17,310 bases of DNA, from the NCBI GenBank assembly GCA_031423995.1, contig JANPGO010000084.1:1-17310 (forward strand), written 5' to 3'. Position 1 is the first letter of the stretch; each line of letters opens with the position of its first letter. Below the pieces are notes generated by a model, which saw only the letters and a program-made list of their open reading frames with translations, was not told where the DNA came from and did no database searches. This document shows positions 6,159-14,995 of this stretch, in pieces. Position numbers and translations under genes: made by a program. This stretch comes from STC-74 sp031423995. GTDB taxonomy: Bacteria > Patescibacteriota > Gracilibacteria > BD1-5 > UBA2023.

Positions 6159-7330
6159 CATCCGAAGGCTCAAATACTCCAAAAAAAATCCTCGTCTGAC
6201 TCTCAGGCGGGGTTGATTCTGCCGTATCAGCATATCTCTTGAAACAGGATGGATACGATGTATCGTGCGGATTCATGATCAACTATCTCGATGAAGAACA
6301 TCCAGAGAGTTGCCCGACCAAGGCTGACATCGAAGAAGCAAGGCGGGTTGCAGAATACTTGGGTCTCCCCTTCTATACCTTCGACTATCGGGAAGAGTAT
6401 GAGAAACGCATCGTGGAATACATCTATCGTGAATACACTCTCGGAAGGACACCGAATCCGGATGTCTTTTGTAATAATCTGGTAAAGTTCGACCTCTTCC
6501 TCGAGGAAGCTCTCTCACTCGGATTCGATGGGATTGCAACAGGGCACTATGCGCGTCGCGAAGCGACGAGTGAAAAGTGAAAAGTAAAAAGTGAAAAGTC
6601 TGATATGAACACTTTTGAACTTTGAGCTTTAAGCTTTAAGCTCATGAAGGGTATTGACCCATCAAAAGATCAATCCTACTTCCTCTCTCGACTCTCTCCA
6701 TTCCAGCTCTCGAAAGCCATTTTTCCCATTGGTCATCTCCTGAAGTCTGAAGTCCGAGAAATTGCCAGAAAAGCGGAACTTCCGAATGCAGAAAGGAAAG
6801 ATTCACAGGGGCTCTGCTTCATCGGAAAGGTCTCGATGAAGGAATTCCTCGAACGTCGGATCGAGAAAGAGGAGGGTGATATTCTCAATACTTCTGGAAA
6901 AGTGGTCGGAAAACATGAATGAGCCTTCTCCTACACAATCGGTCAGAGAAAAGGGATCAAGGTGGGTGGATGACCTGCACTCTTCGTCATGGCAAAAGAT
7001 ACGGTGAAAAATACTATCACCGTCGGAACAGAGGATGAACTCGAGCTCTATTCGAAAGTGTGTCATCTCACTGATTGGGTTGGGTCAATTCCTGAAATCA
7101 TGAAAACCTATGGAGCGAAGATACGATACCGACAAGAGGATCAGGAAGTAATGGTGAATGGTGAATGGTGAATGGTGAAAAGCACTGAGTGAGATAATCT
7201 TGCATCTTGCATATTGTATCTTGAATTTAAAAACCCTCAGCGTGCGATCTCTCCATGACAAATCTGTGTCATCTACGATGGAGATCAAGTTATTGGGAGT
7301 GGGGTTATAACCGATATGTTTGCAAAATAA
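6134..7330 (+). CDS. mnmA: tRNA-specific 2-thiouridylase MnmA
   Basis: MnmA adds sulfur to U34 of Lys, Glu and Gln tRNAs using ATP. The 398-residue product shows the PP-loop VGLSGGVDS (21-29), the catalytic Cys113 in TPNPDVFCNN, GIATGHYAR (133-141), GIDPSKDQSYFL, the second catalytic Cys228 in GLCFIG, and the C-terminal SPGQICVIYDGD. Eight TGA codons fall in frame, including Gly22 of the PP-loop; read as stops they would cut the gene into fragments. It is longer than usual because two 7-base tandem-repeat arrays are translated in frame, at residues about 146-170 (between GHYAR and the KGIDP loop) and about 339-364 (in the C-terminal domain). All key residues are intact, so it is probably functional. 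Confidence 0.93.
6571..6639. repeat. Paired heptamer repeat arrays inside mnmA
   Basis: Four 7-base units (TGAAAAG, TGAAAAG, TAAAAAG, TGAAAAG at 6571-6598) are followed 13 bases later by four more of partly complementary type (CTTTTGA, ACTTTGA, GCTTTAA, GCTTTAA at 6612-6639). The frame stays open through both arrays only because TGA is glycine. The encoded stretch lies at a variable surface loop of MnmA. Confidence 0.8.
7151..7226. repeat. Second paired heptamer array inside mnmA
   Basis: Four perfect ATGGTGA units (7151-7178) are followed by CTTGCAT, CTTGCAT, ATTGTAT, CTTGAAT (7199-7226), again period 7 in both arms with a 20-base spacer. The reading frame continues through it into the conserved PQRAISPGQ of MnmA. 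Confidence 0.8.
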
Positions 7331-7364
7331 GGACTTCATTATACACTCAAAAATATAAATTTCT

Positions 7365-8189
7365 ATGTTTCTTACACTTGTCGCCTGATCCATACCATGG
7401 TGGTTCTTTTTTTCTTCGTATTTCGAGGAAGTTTGAATGACTCTGAAATGAACCATAGAGACACAAGAAATAGTTTCCTGAGAAAAACATATTGCCATCA
7501 CCTTCGATGACGGACCAAACCCGATCTACACGCCACAAGTTCTCGGAATCCTCAAGAGTCACCACGTTCCTGCGACATTTTTCACCCTCGGAAATCGGAT
7601 TCGGAAGCATGAAAAACTCCTGAAGCATATGAAGGATGAAGGATTCGAGATCGGGAATCATAGTTATATTCATCCAATGTTTTCTCGGATTCCGACGGTT
7701 CGGTACCTCACAGAAGTCTGGTACACTGATCTCATGATCTGGTCATCGACGGGCAAGTGGCCAACATTCTTTCGATTTCCCTATGGTGATGAGGATCGTC
7801 GCATTGGACTCTTTCACCGTGGTCCAATTATCGGATGGAATGTCGATGCCAACGATTGGAAGGAGAAAAATCCCAAAAAACTCGCAAGAAATATCATTCA
7901 TCAGACCGCATCAGGAAGTATTATCCTCCTGCATGATATACGAGAAGATACTCTAAATGCACTGCCTGAAATCCTTGAGTGACTCCAGAAGCAAGGTTTT
8001 GTATTCGTCTCACTGAGATCGCTCATCCACTATGACGAACAGAGAAATTATACGAATATTCACTACCGCTCTGCCACACTCTCAGGAGCGGTACAGTCGA
8101 GAAAAAAAGAGGAAAAAAATTCCCCCACGAGTATTCCAACTTCTGAGGGTACTCCCGATCAAGGAGAAGCTAGTTTTCCAAGATTTTAA
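7365..8189 (+). CDS. Polysaccharide deacetylase (NodB homology domain)
   Basis: A metal-dependent deacetylase of N-acetylated surface glycans or peptidoglycan (carbohydrate esterase family 4), 274 residues. Motif 1 is TFDDGPN (Asp48, Asp49), motif 2 is HSYIH (His99, His103), motif 3 is RFPYGD (137-142), and motif 5 is LLHD (His190). A hydrophobic N terminus (residues 1-20, rich in W and F) suggests a signal or membrane anchor. A polar tail rich in S, T, K and E follows the domain. Five TGA codons encode glycine. It follows mnmA after 34 bases and ends in TAA, facing the convergent gene at 8221. A role in cell-wall or exopolysaccharide modification is inferred from the family. Confidence 0.88.
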
Positions 8190-8220
8190 TATATTTTTAT
8201 TTCACCTCAATTATATTCCA

Positions 8221-8961
8221 CTACGGTATCTCAATCTCAACGAGGAGAGGAAGATGGTCACTGTAGGGAGTTTCGATAATCTCAGAATGAATAACTCGAA
8301 TATCATGCGTTGAGAATACATAGTCCAATCTCCACTTTCTTTCTGTAGCTACAAAGCCATTATAGGAAAAAGGTTTTGTCGTCCATGAAGGTTGATCATA
8401 TGACGGTCAACATGACTGAAATTGCGAATGAATCTGCTGGAATGAGACTGCGTCAGGAACGAGGTTAAAATCTCCCGTGATAAGAAAATTTTCTTTCCTT
8501 GATTGGATGTACTGAGAAAGATTTTGTACTTCTCGTTTCTTTGCCGGAATCTCTTCAAAAGCGTGAGTATAGGAAAGGTGTGTGGTTGCGATATCGAGAA
8601 ATTTTCCCTGCGGGAAGAGTACTCTTGTAGATACACACACTCTTCATTCATCCGAATAATCATCACTCCCACTCTTCCCCTCAGTCACAAAAAAATATTC
8701 TGAATCCCCGAGTGGATACTTCGAGAAAATTCCATTTCCTATGGATTCTCATTGCTTATTGGTATGCGCTGAGTGATAGGCATGATATGTCTTCGTATGC
8801 TGAGCAATATATACTGGAACGTCGATTCAATGCGTCGATTCTGCATTCACTGTCAGTTCTTGTAGGCAGAAAATATCTGGATCGATATCGCGAATAAGCT
8901 CGAGAATATTATTCACATTTTCTTGATATCAGATATTCCATTGGAGTACTTTTATTCTCAT
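8221..8961 (-). CDS. Endonuclease/exonuclease/phosphatase family protein
   Basis: A metal-dependent phosphohydrolase of the EEP fold, 246 residues. The motifs run in order: VLQWNIGY (Asn9), CLQEL (Glu35), TTHLSYTH (His128), TGDFNLVPD (Asp164, Asn166), RLDYVFST (Asp213) and SDHLPLLVEI (Asp235, His236). Relatives act on nucleic acids, phosphoinositides or sphingolipids, so the substrate is not predictable. Five glycine TGA codons, including that of WNIGY, occur in frame, and read as stops they hide most of the gene. It starts nine bases after the DnaQ-like gene, suggesting a two-gene unit. The stop is TAG. Confidence 0.9.
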
Positions 8962-8970
8962 AGTGCGAAT

Positions 8971-9570
8971 CTAAAATAACCGCATCACATTATTGGTCTC
9001 GAGTTTGATGACATCACGCCGAGTAAGTTCGATAAAGGAACGCATCGTTGCCTCAACATCGACCATCGCATCATGCGCCCCTTCGAACCACTCATCGAAC
9101 AAGTGCTTATGAAGTTCTGCGAGTTTCGGTGGCTTGTAGGAGAATCCTCTTCCCTGTAGCTTGCAATAATCTGTCGATGAACGCATCGTACAGAGCGATT
9201 TCATAGGAGAATAGTCTCACTTCCGACCAAGTCGTGCAAGCTCATGACTGAGAACTTCTTCATCGAATTCGATATTGTGACCGACAACAATTTCGGCTCG
9301 ATTGAGGACCTTGAGGATCGAATCTGTAAAACTCTCGAATACTTGAGATGACTCAACGTCACGATCATAGATACCGTTCACCTGAGACGCACTGAATGGG
9401 ATCGAAATCGGTGGCTTGATGAGAAAATCATGTCGTTCGAGCTCGGTATAGACTCCATCAGTGAGATCGCCTTCTATTGCTGCAAACTGAATAATATAGG
9501 GCTGTTGATCCAGTGTTCCTCATCGAGTAGGGAATCCTGTCGTTTCTGTATCCCAGACACAAATTCGCAT
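8971..9570 (-). CDS. DnaQ-like 3'-5' exonuclease (DEDDh)
   Basis: A proofreading-type or RNA/DNA-trimming exonuclease of 199 residues. The DEDDh motifs are all present: WDTETTG (Asp7, Glu9), VGHNIEFDEEVL (Asp103) and HDAMVDVEAT (His166, Asp171). It could be the epsilon subunit of DNA polymerase III or a stand-alone repair exonuclease; the lack of a recognisable clamp-binding tail leaves this open. Two TGA glycines occur (in TRGG and in GRKGDY). The start ATG is followed directly by the strand beta-1 sequence RICVWDTET, so no earlier start is needed. It lies 81 bases after secY and nine bases before the EEP gene. The stop is TAG. Confidence 0.92.
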
Positions 9571-9576
9571 AAAAAT

Positions 9577-9651
9577 GTAGAGTAAAAAGTAAAAGTGCAC
9601 AGTCATAGAGTGGAATTCATTTCTATGCCTATGCACTCTGTCTGCAACCTT
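9577..9651. repeat. Degenerate paired heptamer array between secY and dnaQ-like gene
   Basis: The 81-base spacer is filled by loosely 7-periodic units (GTAGAGT, AAAAAGT, AAAAGTG, CACAGTC, ATAGAGT) and then a facing block (TCTATGC, CTATGCA, CTCTGTC). It has the same two-arm plan as the mnmA arrays but is more decayed. Confidence 0.45.
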
Positions 9652-10974
9652 CTAGTAAAACTTCTTATAGTCAAAACTCTTCATATCCGTGTCGATCCGC
9701 CTGATAATATCGAGAATCACGCCGACAACGATGATGAGCCCAGATCCAGAGATGAGGAAATCAATATTCGTTGTTCCACTGGAACCAAATATGCCAAAAT
9801 CATTGTTGAGCTTCGTTATCACATAGGGGAAAACTGCGATAACAGCGAGAAATACTCCACCGAAGATATTCAGGTGATCAGAAACCTTTTGGAGAAAGCT
9901 CGCTGTCTCACGTCCTGGACGAATTCCTGGAATATATCCTCCACGTTTCTGAATATTTTCTGCTACTTCTGTCGTATTGAAGGTGATCGAGACATAGAAG
10001 AATGAGAAACCAAGAACCAAGAGTGCATAGATCACAATATAGATCCAGCTTGGATTCTGCATAGAGAGATTGGTTGCGAGCCATCCACCGATATCTGCAC
10101 TCATCCCAGTTCCACGTTTTTGGAGGATCTGACCGATCAGTGATGGAAAAGTGATCAGTGCAACTGCGAAAATAATCGGAACCATTCCTGCTTGATTGAT
10201 ACGAATTGGGAAATAGGATCGCTCATCACGTCCCGTTCGAGTATAGACGAGTGGGACTTTTCTGTAGCCTTCTGTGAACTTCACGATGACGAAAATCACA
10301 GCAATCGTAAGGAGTGTAAGAATAATGAGGAGCTGATAGCTTCCAGGCGTGAGATAGTTCATGATATGGGTTGGAACTCCGGCAAGCACTCACGCAAAGA
10401 TGATGATCGAAGAACCATTCCCTATGCCAGATTCAGAGATGATATCACCGAGCCAGAGGAGGATCATCGTTCCCGCAGTGATGAAGAGCATCGCTGGAAA
10501 GACGACTCACCAGAAATTCGAAGTATTAATTATCTGTGCTCCACTATCACCTGTACCAATGAGGGTATTGAGGAGGTAGATCATCCCATAGCTCTGTGCG
10601 AGCGCGAGTGGGATCGTGAGATAGCGAGTATAGTTATTGATCTTCTTCTGACCCTGATCGCCTTCTTTCTTCAGAGACTCGAGGGATGGGATGATGACCG
10701 CAAGGAGCTGGATAATGATCGTTGCATTGATATACGGCGCGAGACCCATGAGGATCACGGAGAAATGCTCGAGTCCACCTCCCATAATGGAACCAAAGAA
10801 GGCAAGCTGAGTATTGGCTTGGAGTTGCGTCGTGAAGGCTTCGAGGAGCGCGACATTCACCCCTGGAACAGGGATGACAGAGAGAAGCTTGTAGACAGCG
10901 ACGATCCCGAGGGTGACGAGGATCTTCTTGCGGATATGTTCTGTTTCCCAGACTTTTCGGATATTAGCGATCAT
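9652..10974 (-). CDS. secY: Protein translocase subunit SecY
   Basis: The channel subunit of the Sec translocon in the cytoplasmic membrane, 440 residues, with the usual ten hydrophobic segments. Family signatures include PGVNVALLE, APYINATIIIQLL in the early membrane helices, GIGNGSSIIIFAGVLAG, and the C-terminal VGVILDIIRRID. Codons 156 and 194 are TGA; codon 194 is the second glycine-bearing position of FAGVLAG, a strongly conserved Gly. In most bacteria secY follows rplO directly; here about 2.3 kb of foreign-looking sequence lies between, and two hairpin terminators precede it, so it needs its own promoter. The neighbours adk, map and infA that often follow are absent. Confidence 0.97.
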
Positions 10975-10998
10975 AGGTGAATGTTAAGAATTAGGCGT

Positions 10999-11026
10999 AT
11001 TTTAGGGAAAAAATGAGAAAAAGCAA
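10999..11026 (-). promoter_or_regulatory. Possible promoter of secY
   Basis: On the minus strand TTGCTT, 16 bases and TAAAAT (11004-10999) lie about 25 bases before the secY start. The match is weak, but a promoter is expected here because secY is cut off from the ribosomal operon. The 105-base spacer is shared with the divergent integrase-repeat gene. Confidence 0.35.
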
Positions 11027-11079
11027 AGTAAAGATATTCAAAAATGGAAAAAAATATATCAATATGTTAAACTCACGTT

Positions 11080-11829
11080 ATGAGTACTTATAGTCATGTA
11101 CCAAACAGCGAGAGACAATCTCTTATCGAAACTAGAAACTGATTAAAATATGCTCATATTTGAACTGCCCAAAAAATCGCACTGATGCTTGGAATAAATT
11201 CGTATAGAGATTATTGAACTAGATATTTATTGGATCCACATCTACCAGCTGATCCAGCTAAATTTTATTTAGAAACATGGGACTGATGGTGAGCATTTTT
11301 AAACAAGCAATTATATGAAACATATCTTGAAGCATTATTGGCAGTTCGAAGATTAAAATGAAAGCCAAAATCAATTTCTGAATACGAGACTTTTAGAAAC
11401 TTAGATCCAGGTCTACCATCTAGACCAGATATACTATACAAAGATAAATGATGGGTTGACTGGAATACATTTCTATGAAAAAAATGATGAGTGTCCTTTC
11501 TAACCTATGAATCAGCAAAGAAGGTAGTTGAAGTGCTTTGAATTAGATCTTCTACCGAGTACTTCAGAAGACGATGAGAAAATTCATGACTTCCTGGAAA
11601 ACCAACTGAATCATATAGTTGAAAATGATGGGTAGATTGGGGTAAGTTTCTTAATAAAGAAAAAGTAAATCATTATACAAATATCGAAGATGCTGCTACT
11701 GCTACACAGAAAATACATATAATAACAAGTTCTTCAACGTATGAAAAATATCACAAAATTAATCCTCGTCTCCCTCGATTTCCAAGAAAGACATACAAAA
11801 ATAAGTGGATAGGTTGGGAAAAATTTTAG
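11080..11829 (+). CDS. Phage-integrase repeat protein, UGA-rich
   Basis: A 249-residue protein built of four copies of a roughly 60-residue unit that resembles the phage-integrase repeat unit (INT_rpt, Pfam PF14882, from memory). Each unit ends with a core of the type LP-x2-P-x3-Y-x-(4-6)-GW-x-x-FL: LPADP..GWGAFLN (55-75), LPSRP..GWVDWNTFLG (112-133), LPGKP..GWVDWGKFLN (171-192) and LPRFP..WIGWEKF (231-249). No tyrosine-recombinase catalytic domain is present. Fifteen of 20 glycines are TGA, the highest share in the window, and the gene is about 30% GC where sampled. It lies on the opposite strand to the ribosomal genes and interrupts the rplO-secY pair. Function is unknown; it may bind DNA or protein. 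The stop is TAG. Confidence 0.8.
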
Positions 11830-11928
11830 GTAAAAATTATAAACCATCCATTACTAATAATACGCAAAGTACCTGATTTTATAAAACAGCACGATACTTT
11901 AATTCTAAAGAGGCTAGATTATTACAAT

Positions 11929-11956
11929 AAAAAAATCTCCTCAATAATGAAGAGAT
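11929..11956 (-). terminator. Rho-independent terminator after the AAA_14 gene and rplO remnant
   Basis: On the minus strand ATCTCTTCA, a TTAT loop and TGAGGAGAT form a 9-bp stem followed by seven T residues. It lies 12 bases beyond the duplicated rplO stop codon, so it is probably the original terminator of the ribosomal operon before the ATPase gene was inserted. Confidence 0.8.
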
Positions 11957-11967
11957 ATTAATATGTA

Positions 11968-12021
11968 TTAGACATTTGCACTTCCTCCCGCCTTCTCGAT
12001 TTCAACTTTTGCAGATGCTGA
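11968..12021 (-). pseudogene. rplO: Duplicated 3' end of rplO (remnant)
   Basis: Read on the minus strand this encodes SASAKVEIEKAGGSANV and a TAA, matching the C terminus of the intact rplO (SESAKVAIEKAGGSANV and TAA). The DNA agrees at 44 of 50 positions (11971-12020 against 13301-13350). The remnant is in frame with, and directly after, the TAA of the ATPase gene. At the codon where intact rplO has TGA (13313-13315) this copy has GGA. Confidence 0.85.
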
Positions 12022-13155
12022 TTAGAGAATGAATTCGAGATAATTCTCTCGGTTGATAGTCTTGAACTCGCTGTCTGGATAGTTCGTGAGGAAACTCGGT
12101 GGAACCTTTACTGATTTATCGCCCCACTTGCACTCATATGTCATGAGTTTTCCATCGACCTCTTCTATATAGTCGATTTCTTGTTGAGCATAAGTTCTCC
12201 AGAAATAGCTATTTGCATATATTTTTTTATATGACTTTTGTTTCAGTCTTTCGACGATGAGAAAATTCTCCCAGAGATCCCCAGTATCTCTTCTATTCTC
12301 GAGAGTATTGAAGTCGTTTATGAGAGCGTTGCGTATGCCGAGATCCCAAAAGTAAATCTTATGAGTCTTGCTGAGCTCTTTTCTCTTATTTGTAAAGTAT
12401 GGAGGGAGTCGAAATATGAGAAAACTTTTTTCGAGAAGATCAATATATCGATCCACGGTCTTTGTATCGATTCCGAGTTGTGTCGCGAGTTCATGTATAG
12501 ACACTTCTTTCCCTATTTGGAGAGCTACGAGTTTGAGAAGTTTGATGATAGTGTCACTATTTTTTACATGTTGAAATTCAAGTATATCCCTGTAGAGACT
12601 TGCGTTCGAGAGTTCTCTCAGGGTCTCTATTTTCCCACTGATACTCGCATGATTCAGACTCTGGGGATACATACCATAGATGAGAAAGGTCTCACGCTGA
12701 GCATCGAATACTCGTATATCGTGCTTCTGTACTATCTCAGAAGCGCTGATGGGGTACATGTAGTATACTATCTTCCTCCCTGTGAGAGGCTCATGTGTCT
12801 GATCGAGGAGATTGATAGAGGAAGATCCCGTCACGATGATTTGTTTCGTATCACCATAGAAATCTATGAGGAGCTTGAGTGTGTTTCCGATATTTTTGAT
12901 TTTCTGAGCTTCATCAATAGAGATAATTCTTTTTTGTTCGACAAAAAGACGAAGTTTTTCCAGACTATTGATGCTCAGATTTTCCCGATCGGTAATATCA
13001 TCACCATTGAAGGAAATAGTCTCAGAAGATGGGTAATCAGCGAGTATTTTCCTGATCATAGTTGTCTTTCAGACTTGTCGAGGTCAGAGGAGCATAATTA
13101 TTTTCCCCTCAAAAAAATGACTCTTCACTGTTTCTTCCAGTATTCTCGGGAACAT
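12022..13155 (-). CDS. AAA_14/DUF4143-type ATPase
   Basis: An ATPase of the AAA_14 plus DUF4143 family, 377 residues. Walker A is GPRQVGKTT (24-32), and both of its first and second conserved glycines (24 and 29) are TGA codons. Walker B is ISIDEAQK (Asp81, Glu82). The sensor region VTGSSSINLL follows. Then come a winged-helix-like segment (IHELATQLGIDTKTVDRYI) and the DUF4143 nuclease-like tail with the E-YIEEVDGKLMTYECKWG pattern, in which Glu and Lys resemble the PD-(D/E)xK nuclease core. Such proteins are frequent in mobile and accessory regions and their role is unknown. ATG 13155 gives the complete N terminus. The gene is inserted at the 3' end of rplO. It ends in TAA, directly followed by the rplO remnant. 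Confidence 0.9.
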
Positions 13156-13223
13156 AGTAGTCAAATTTACGTATTAAATCCCAAATATTATATGAATTTT
13201 TGGATTCTATGCAAAATTTTTTA

Positions 13224-13251
13224 AAGAGCCCTCACTTTCATGAGGGCTCTT
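13224..13251 (-). terminator. Hairpin terminator between rplO and the AAA_14 gene
   Basis: AAGAGCCCTCA and TGAGGGCTCTT form an 11-bp perfect stem with a 6-base loop, 47 bases after the rplO stop. On the minus strand it is followed by TAAAAAATTTT, a weak T tract. It probably ends or attenuates the ribosomal transcript before the inserted ATPase gene. Confidence 0.6.
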
Positions 13252-13297
13252 CTGTTATTTCTATCTATCTGCTATATCCTATAACCTTCCTACTATT

Positions 13298-13747
13298 TTA
13301 CACATTTGCACTTCACCCTGCCTTCTCGATTGCAACTTTTGCAGATTCTGAATAGGCATCAGCAGTAACATTCACACTTGAAGTGATAGTACCACGTCCG
13401 AGAACCTTGAGGAGCTTCCCCTTTGCGCGGATGATGCGTCGCTCATAAAGGATAGCATAGTCTACTTCGGTGACACCAGTCTGAGCAAGTGCCTCGATCT
13501 GATCGAGATTGACCGTCACATACTCGACAGGAGCATAGGCTGTGAACCCTCTCTTCTTCGGAGTACGACGGAAGAGTGGAGTCTGACCTCCTTCGAATGT
13601 GGAATATCGTTTGCGTCCTGTTCGAGAATTTTGTCCGTTCATTCCACGTCCAGATGTACCTCAGAGACCTGAACTCGCACCACGTGCAACGCGGCGAGGA
13701 CGAGTCTGAGAACCTGGATTTGGTTTGAGAGTTGTGAGATTGGTCAT
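13298..13747 (-). CDS. rplO: 50S ribosomal protein L15
   Basis: Component of the large ribosomal subunit, 149 residues. The glycine-rich N terminus ARGASSGLGGTSGRGMNGQ matches the L15 signature, and the C-terminal part contains LGRGTITSSVNVTADAYS. Codon 29 (in SGLGG) and a codon near the end (in EKAGGSANV) are TGA. With TGA as stop the protein would lack its first 35 and last five residues. The true stop is TAA 13298-13300. It follows rpsE directly; rpmD (L30), which stands between them in most bacteria, is absent, as in Candidate Phyla Radiation genomes. The last 17 codons are duplicated at 11968-12021. Confidence 0.95.
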
Positions 13748-13757
13748 AAGGGTGAAG

Positions 13758-13825
13758 TTAAAAGTGAAAAGTGAAAAGTGAAAAGGAAGTACCGATACTT
13801 TTGCCTTGAAACTTTTGACTTTAAA
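13758..13825. repeat. Paired heptamer array between rpsE and rplO
   Basis: TTAAAAG and three TGAAAAG units (13758-13785) face CTTTTGC, CTTGAAA, CTTTTGA, CTTTAAA (13798-13825). The two arms are partly complementary, so the transcript could fold into a long imperfect hairpin in the rpsE-rplO spacer. The units resemble those in mnmA at 6571-6639. Confidence 0.75.
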
Positions 13826-13834
13826 CGAGAATTA

Positions 13835-14548
13835 TTATTCAGCTTTTTTCTTTGCTGGAGCCTTTTTTGGAGATTGTGCCTTCTTTTCTTCTGGAGCTAC
13901 TTCAGCTTTTGGAGCTTCGGTTGCAGTCTTCTTTGAGAAGTCCTTGACGAGAGAGAGTGGCTTCAGAGAAGCAAGTGCTGACATTGTAACACGAGCATTG
14001 GTGATCTTATTCGGTGCTCCGTGTTGTTTTGCAATGATATCCTTGATACCAGAGACGGCGAAGATCTTTCGAACTGAACCTCAGGCAATGATACCAGTAC
14101 CTGGATGAGCTGGGTGGATCATGAGGGAAGATGCCTTGTAGTTGGCTGAGACATCATGAGGAATAGTTCCATTCATGATGGGGAAGGTGATGAGGTTCTT
14201 CTTGGCATCGCGGATAGCCTTTTCGATGGCAACCTGTACTTCACCAGCTTTTCCAGTACCGAGTCCGACTCGACCCTTGCCATCACCGATGACGATCGAT
14301 GCACGGAATCGGATCTGACGACCTCCAGCAGTGACTCGGGTCACGCGATCAATAGCCAAGAGTTCTTCTTTGAATTCTTTTTCTTCTTCACGCATACCAT
14401 CACGACGAGGACCGCGCTTATCACCGCGAGGAGCCGAACGATCATGACGAGGAGCTCTCTCTGGAGTAGCCTCGGTAGCAACAACTGGAGTTGCCTCCAC
14501 TGGTGATTCTTCTACGGTTTCAGGAGTTGGGTTCTGAGTATCAGACAT
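13835..14548 (-). CDS. rpsE: 30S ribosomal protein S5 with extended ends
   Basis: Component of the small subunit that contributes to decoding accuracy, 237 residues against about 165 in most bacteria. The core runs from EFKEELLAIDRVTRVTAGGRQ to GIIAGGSVRKIF and the helical C-terminal part. The TGA at codon 156 is the first glycine of AGGSVR, a conserved position. The extra length is an N-terminal tail of about 55 residues, first acidic and rich in T, P, V and E, then Arg-rich (RHDRSAPRGDKRGPRRD), plus a C-terminal Lys/Ala/Pro tail (KKAPAKKKAE). Such low-complexity tails may contact rRNA. The gene sits between rplR and rplO and ends in TAA. Confidence 0.95.
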
Positions 14549-14575
14549 ACGAAAAAATAAAATTATGAAAACAGA

Positions 14576-14917
14576 TTAGAACTGGAGTCATCCAGTACGA
14601 GCAGCCTCAGCAAGTGCCTTGACGCGACCATGATAGAGGTAACCACCTCGATCAAAAATACATTCCTTGACTCCCTTTGCGAGAAGTGCCTCAGCTACAG
14701 TCTTTCCAACGGCAGTTGCTTTCTCAGACTTTGTTCCTGAGGTAATTGCCATATCATGAGCAGATGCGAGGGTCACTCCATTGATATCATCAATTGCCTG
14801 AACAGATATAGAAGTATTACTTCGAAAGACTGAAAGACGAGGCTTTGTTGCCGATCCTTCGATACGTGCACGGACTCTTTTTGCTCGTGCGAGTCGATTT
14901 TGGAGTTTTTTTAACAT
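14576..14917 (-). CDS. rplR: 50S ribosomal protein L18
   Basis: 5S rRNA-binding protein of the large subunit, 113 residues. Recognised by KPRLSVFRSNTSISVQAIDD, the VGKTVAEALLAKGV helix, FDRGGYLYHGRVKALAEAAR and the C-terminal GLQF. Codon 110 is TGA in ARTGGLQF, where L18 proteins usually have AGLEF, so UGA again stands for glycine and the last four residues are lost if it is read as a stop. It is 27 bases upstream of rpsE. Its stop is TAA. Confidence 0.96.
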
Positions 14918-14931
14918 AGTGTGTGAGAATT

Positions 14932-14995
14932 ATGAGATATGAGATATGAGATATGAGATAGTGCTATCTGATACTTCATAGCTAATAGTTTATAT
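14932..14995. repeat. Heptamer array between rplF and rplR
   Basis: Four perfect ATGAGAT units (14932-14959) are followed by a decayed facing block with period 7 (ATACTTC, ATAGCTA, ATAGTTT, ATATCTA) that runs up to the rplF stop. It fills the whole spacer, just upstream of the rplR start. Confidence 0.7.

Noticed and set aside
6134..7330. mnmA as a broken pseudogene with many stops
   Set aside because: All interruptions are TGA, the frame never shifts, and every catalytic motif is present when TGA is glycine.
10192..10980. Long plus-strand open frame of 262 codons
   Set aside because: It lies antisense to secY, has a composition rich in D, E and R typical of a shadow frame, and shows no family motifs.
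12238..13224. Plus-strand open frame of 328 codons
   Set aside because: It is the antisense of the AAA_14 gene, whose Walker motifs and full family pattern are on the minus strand.
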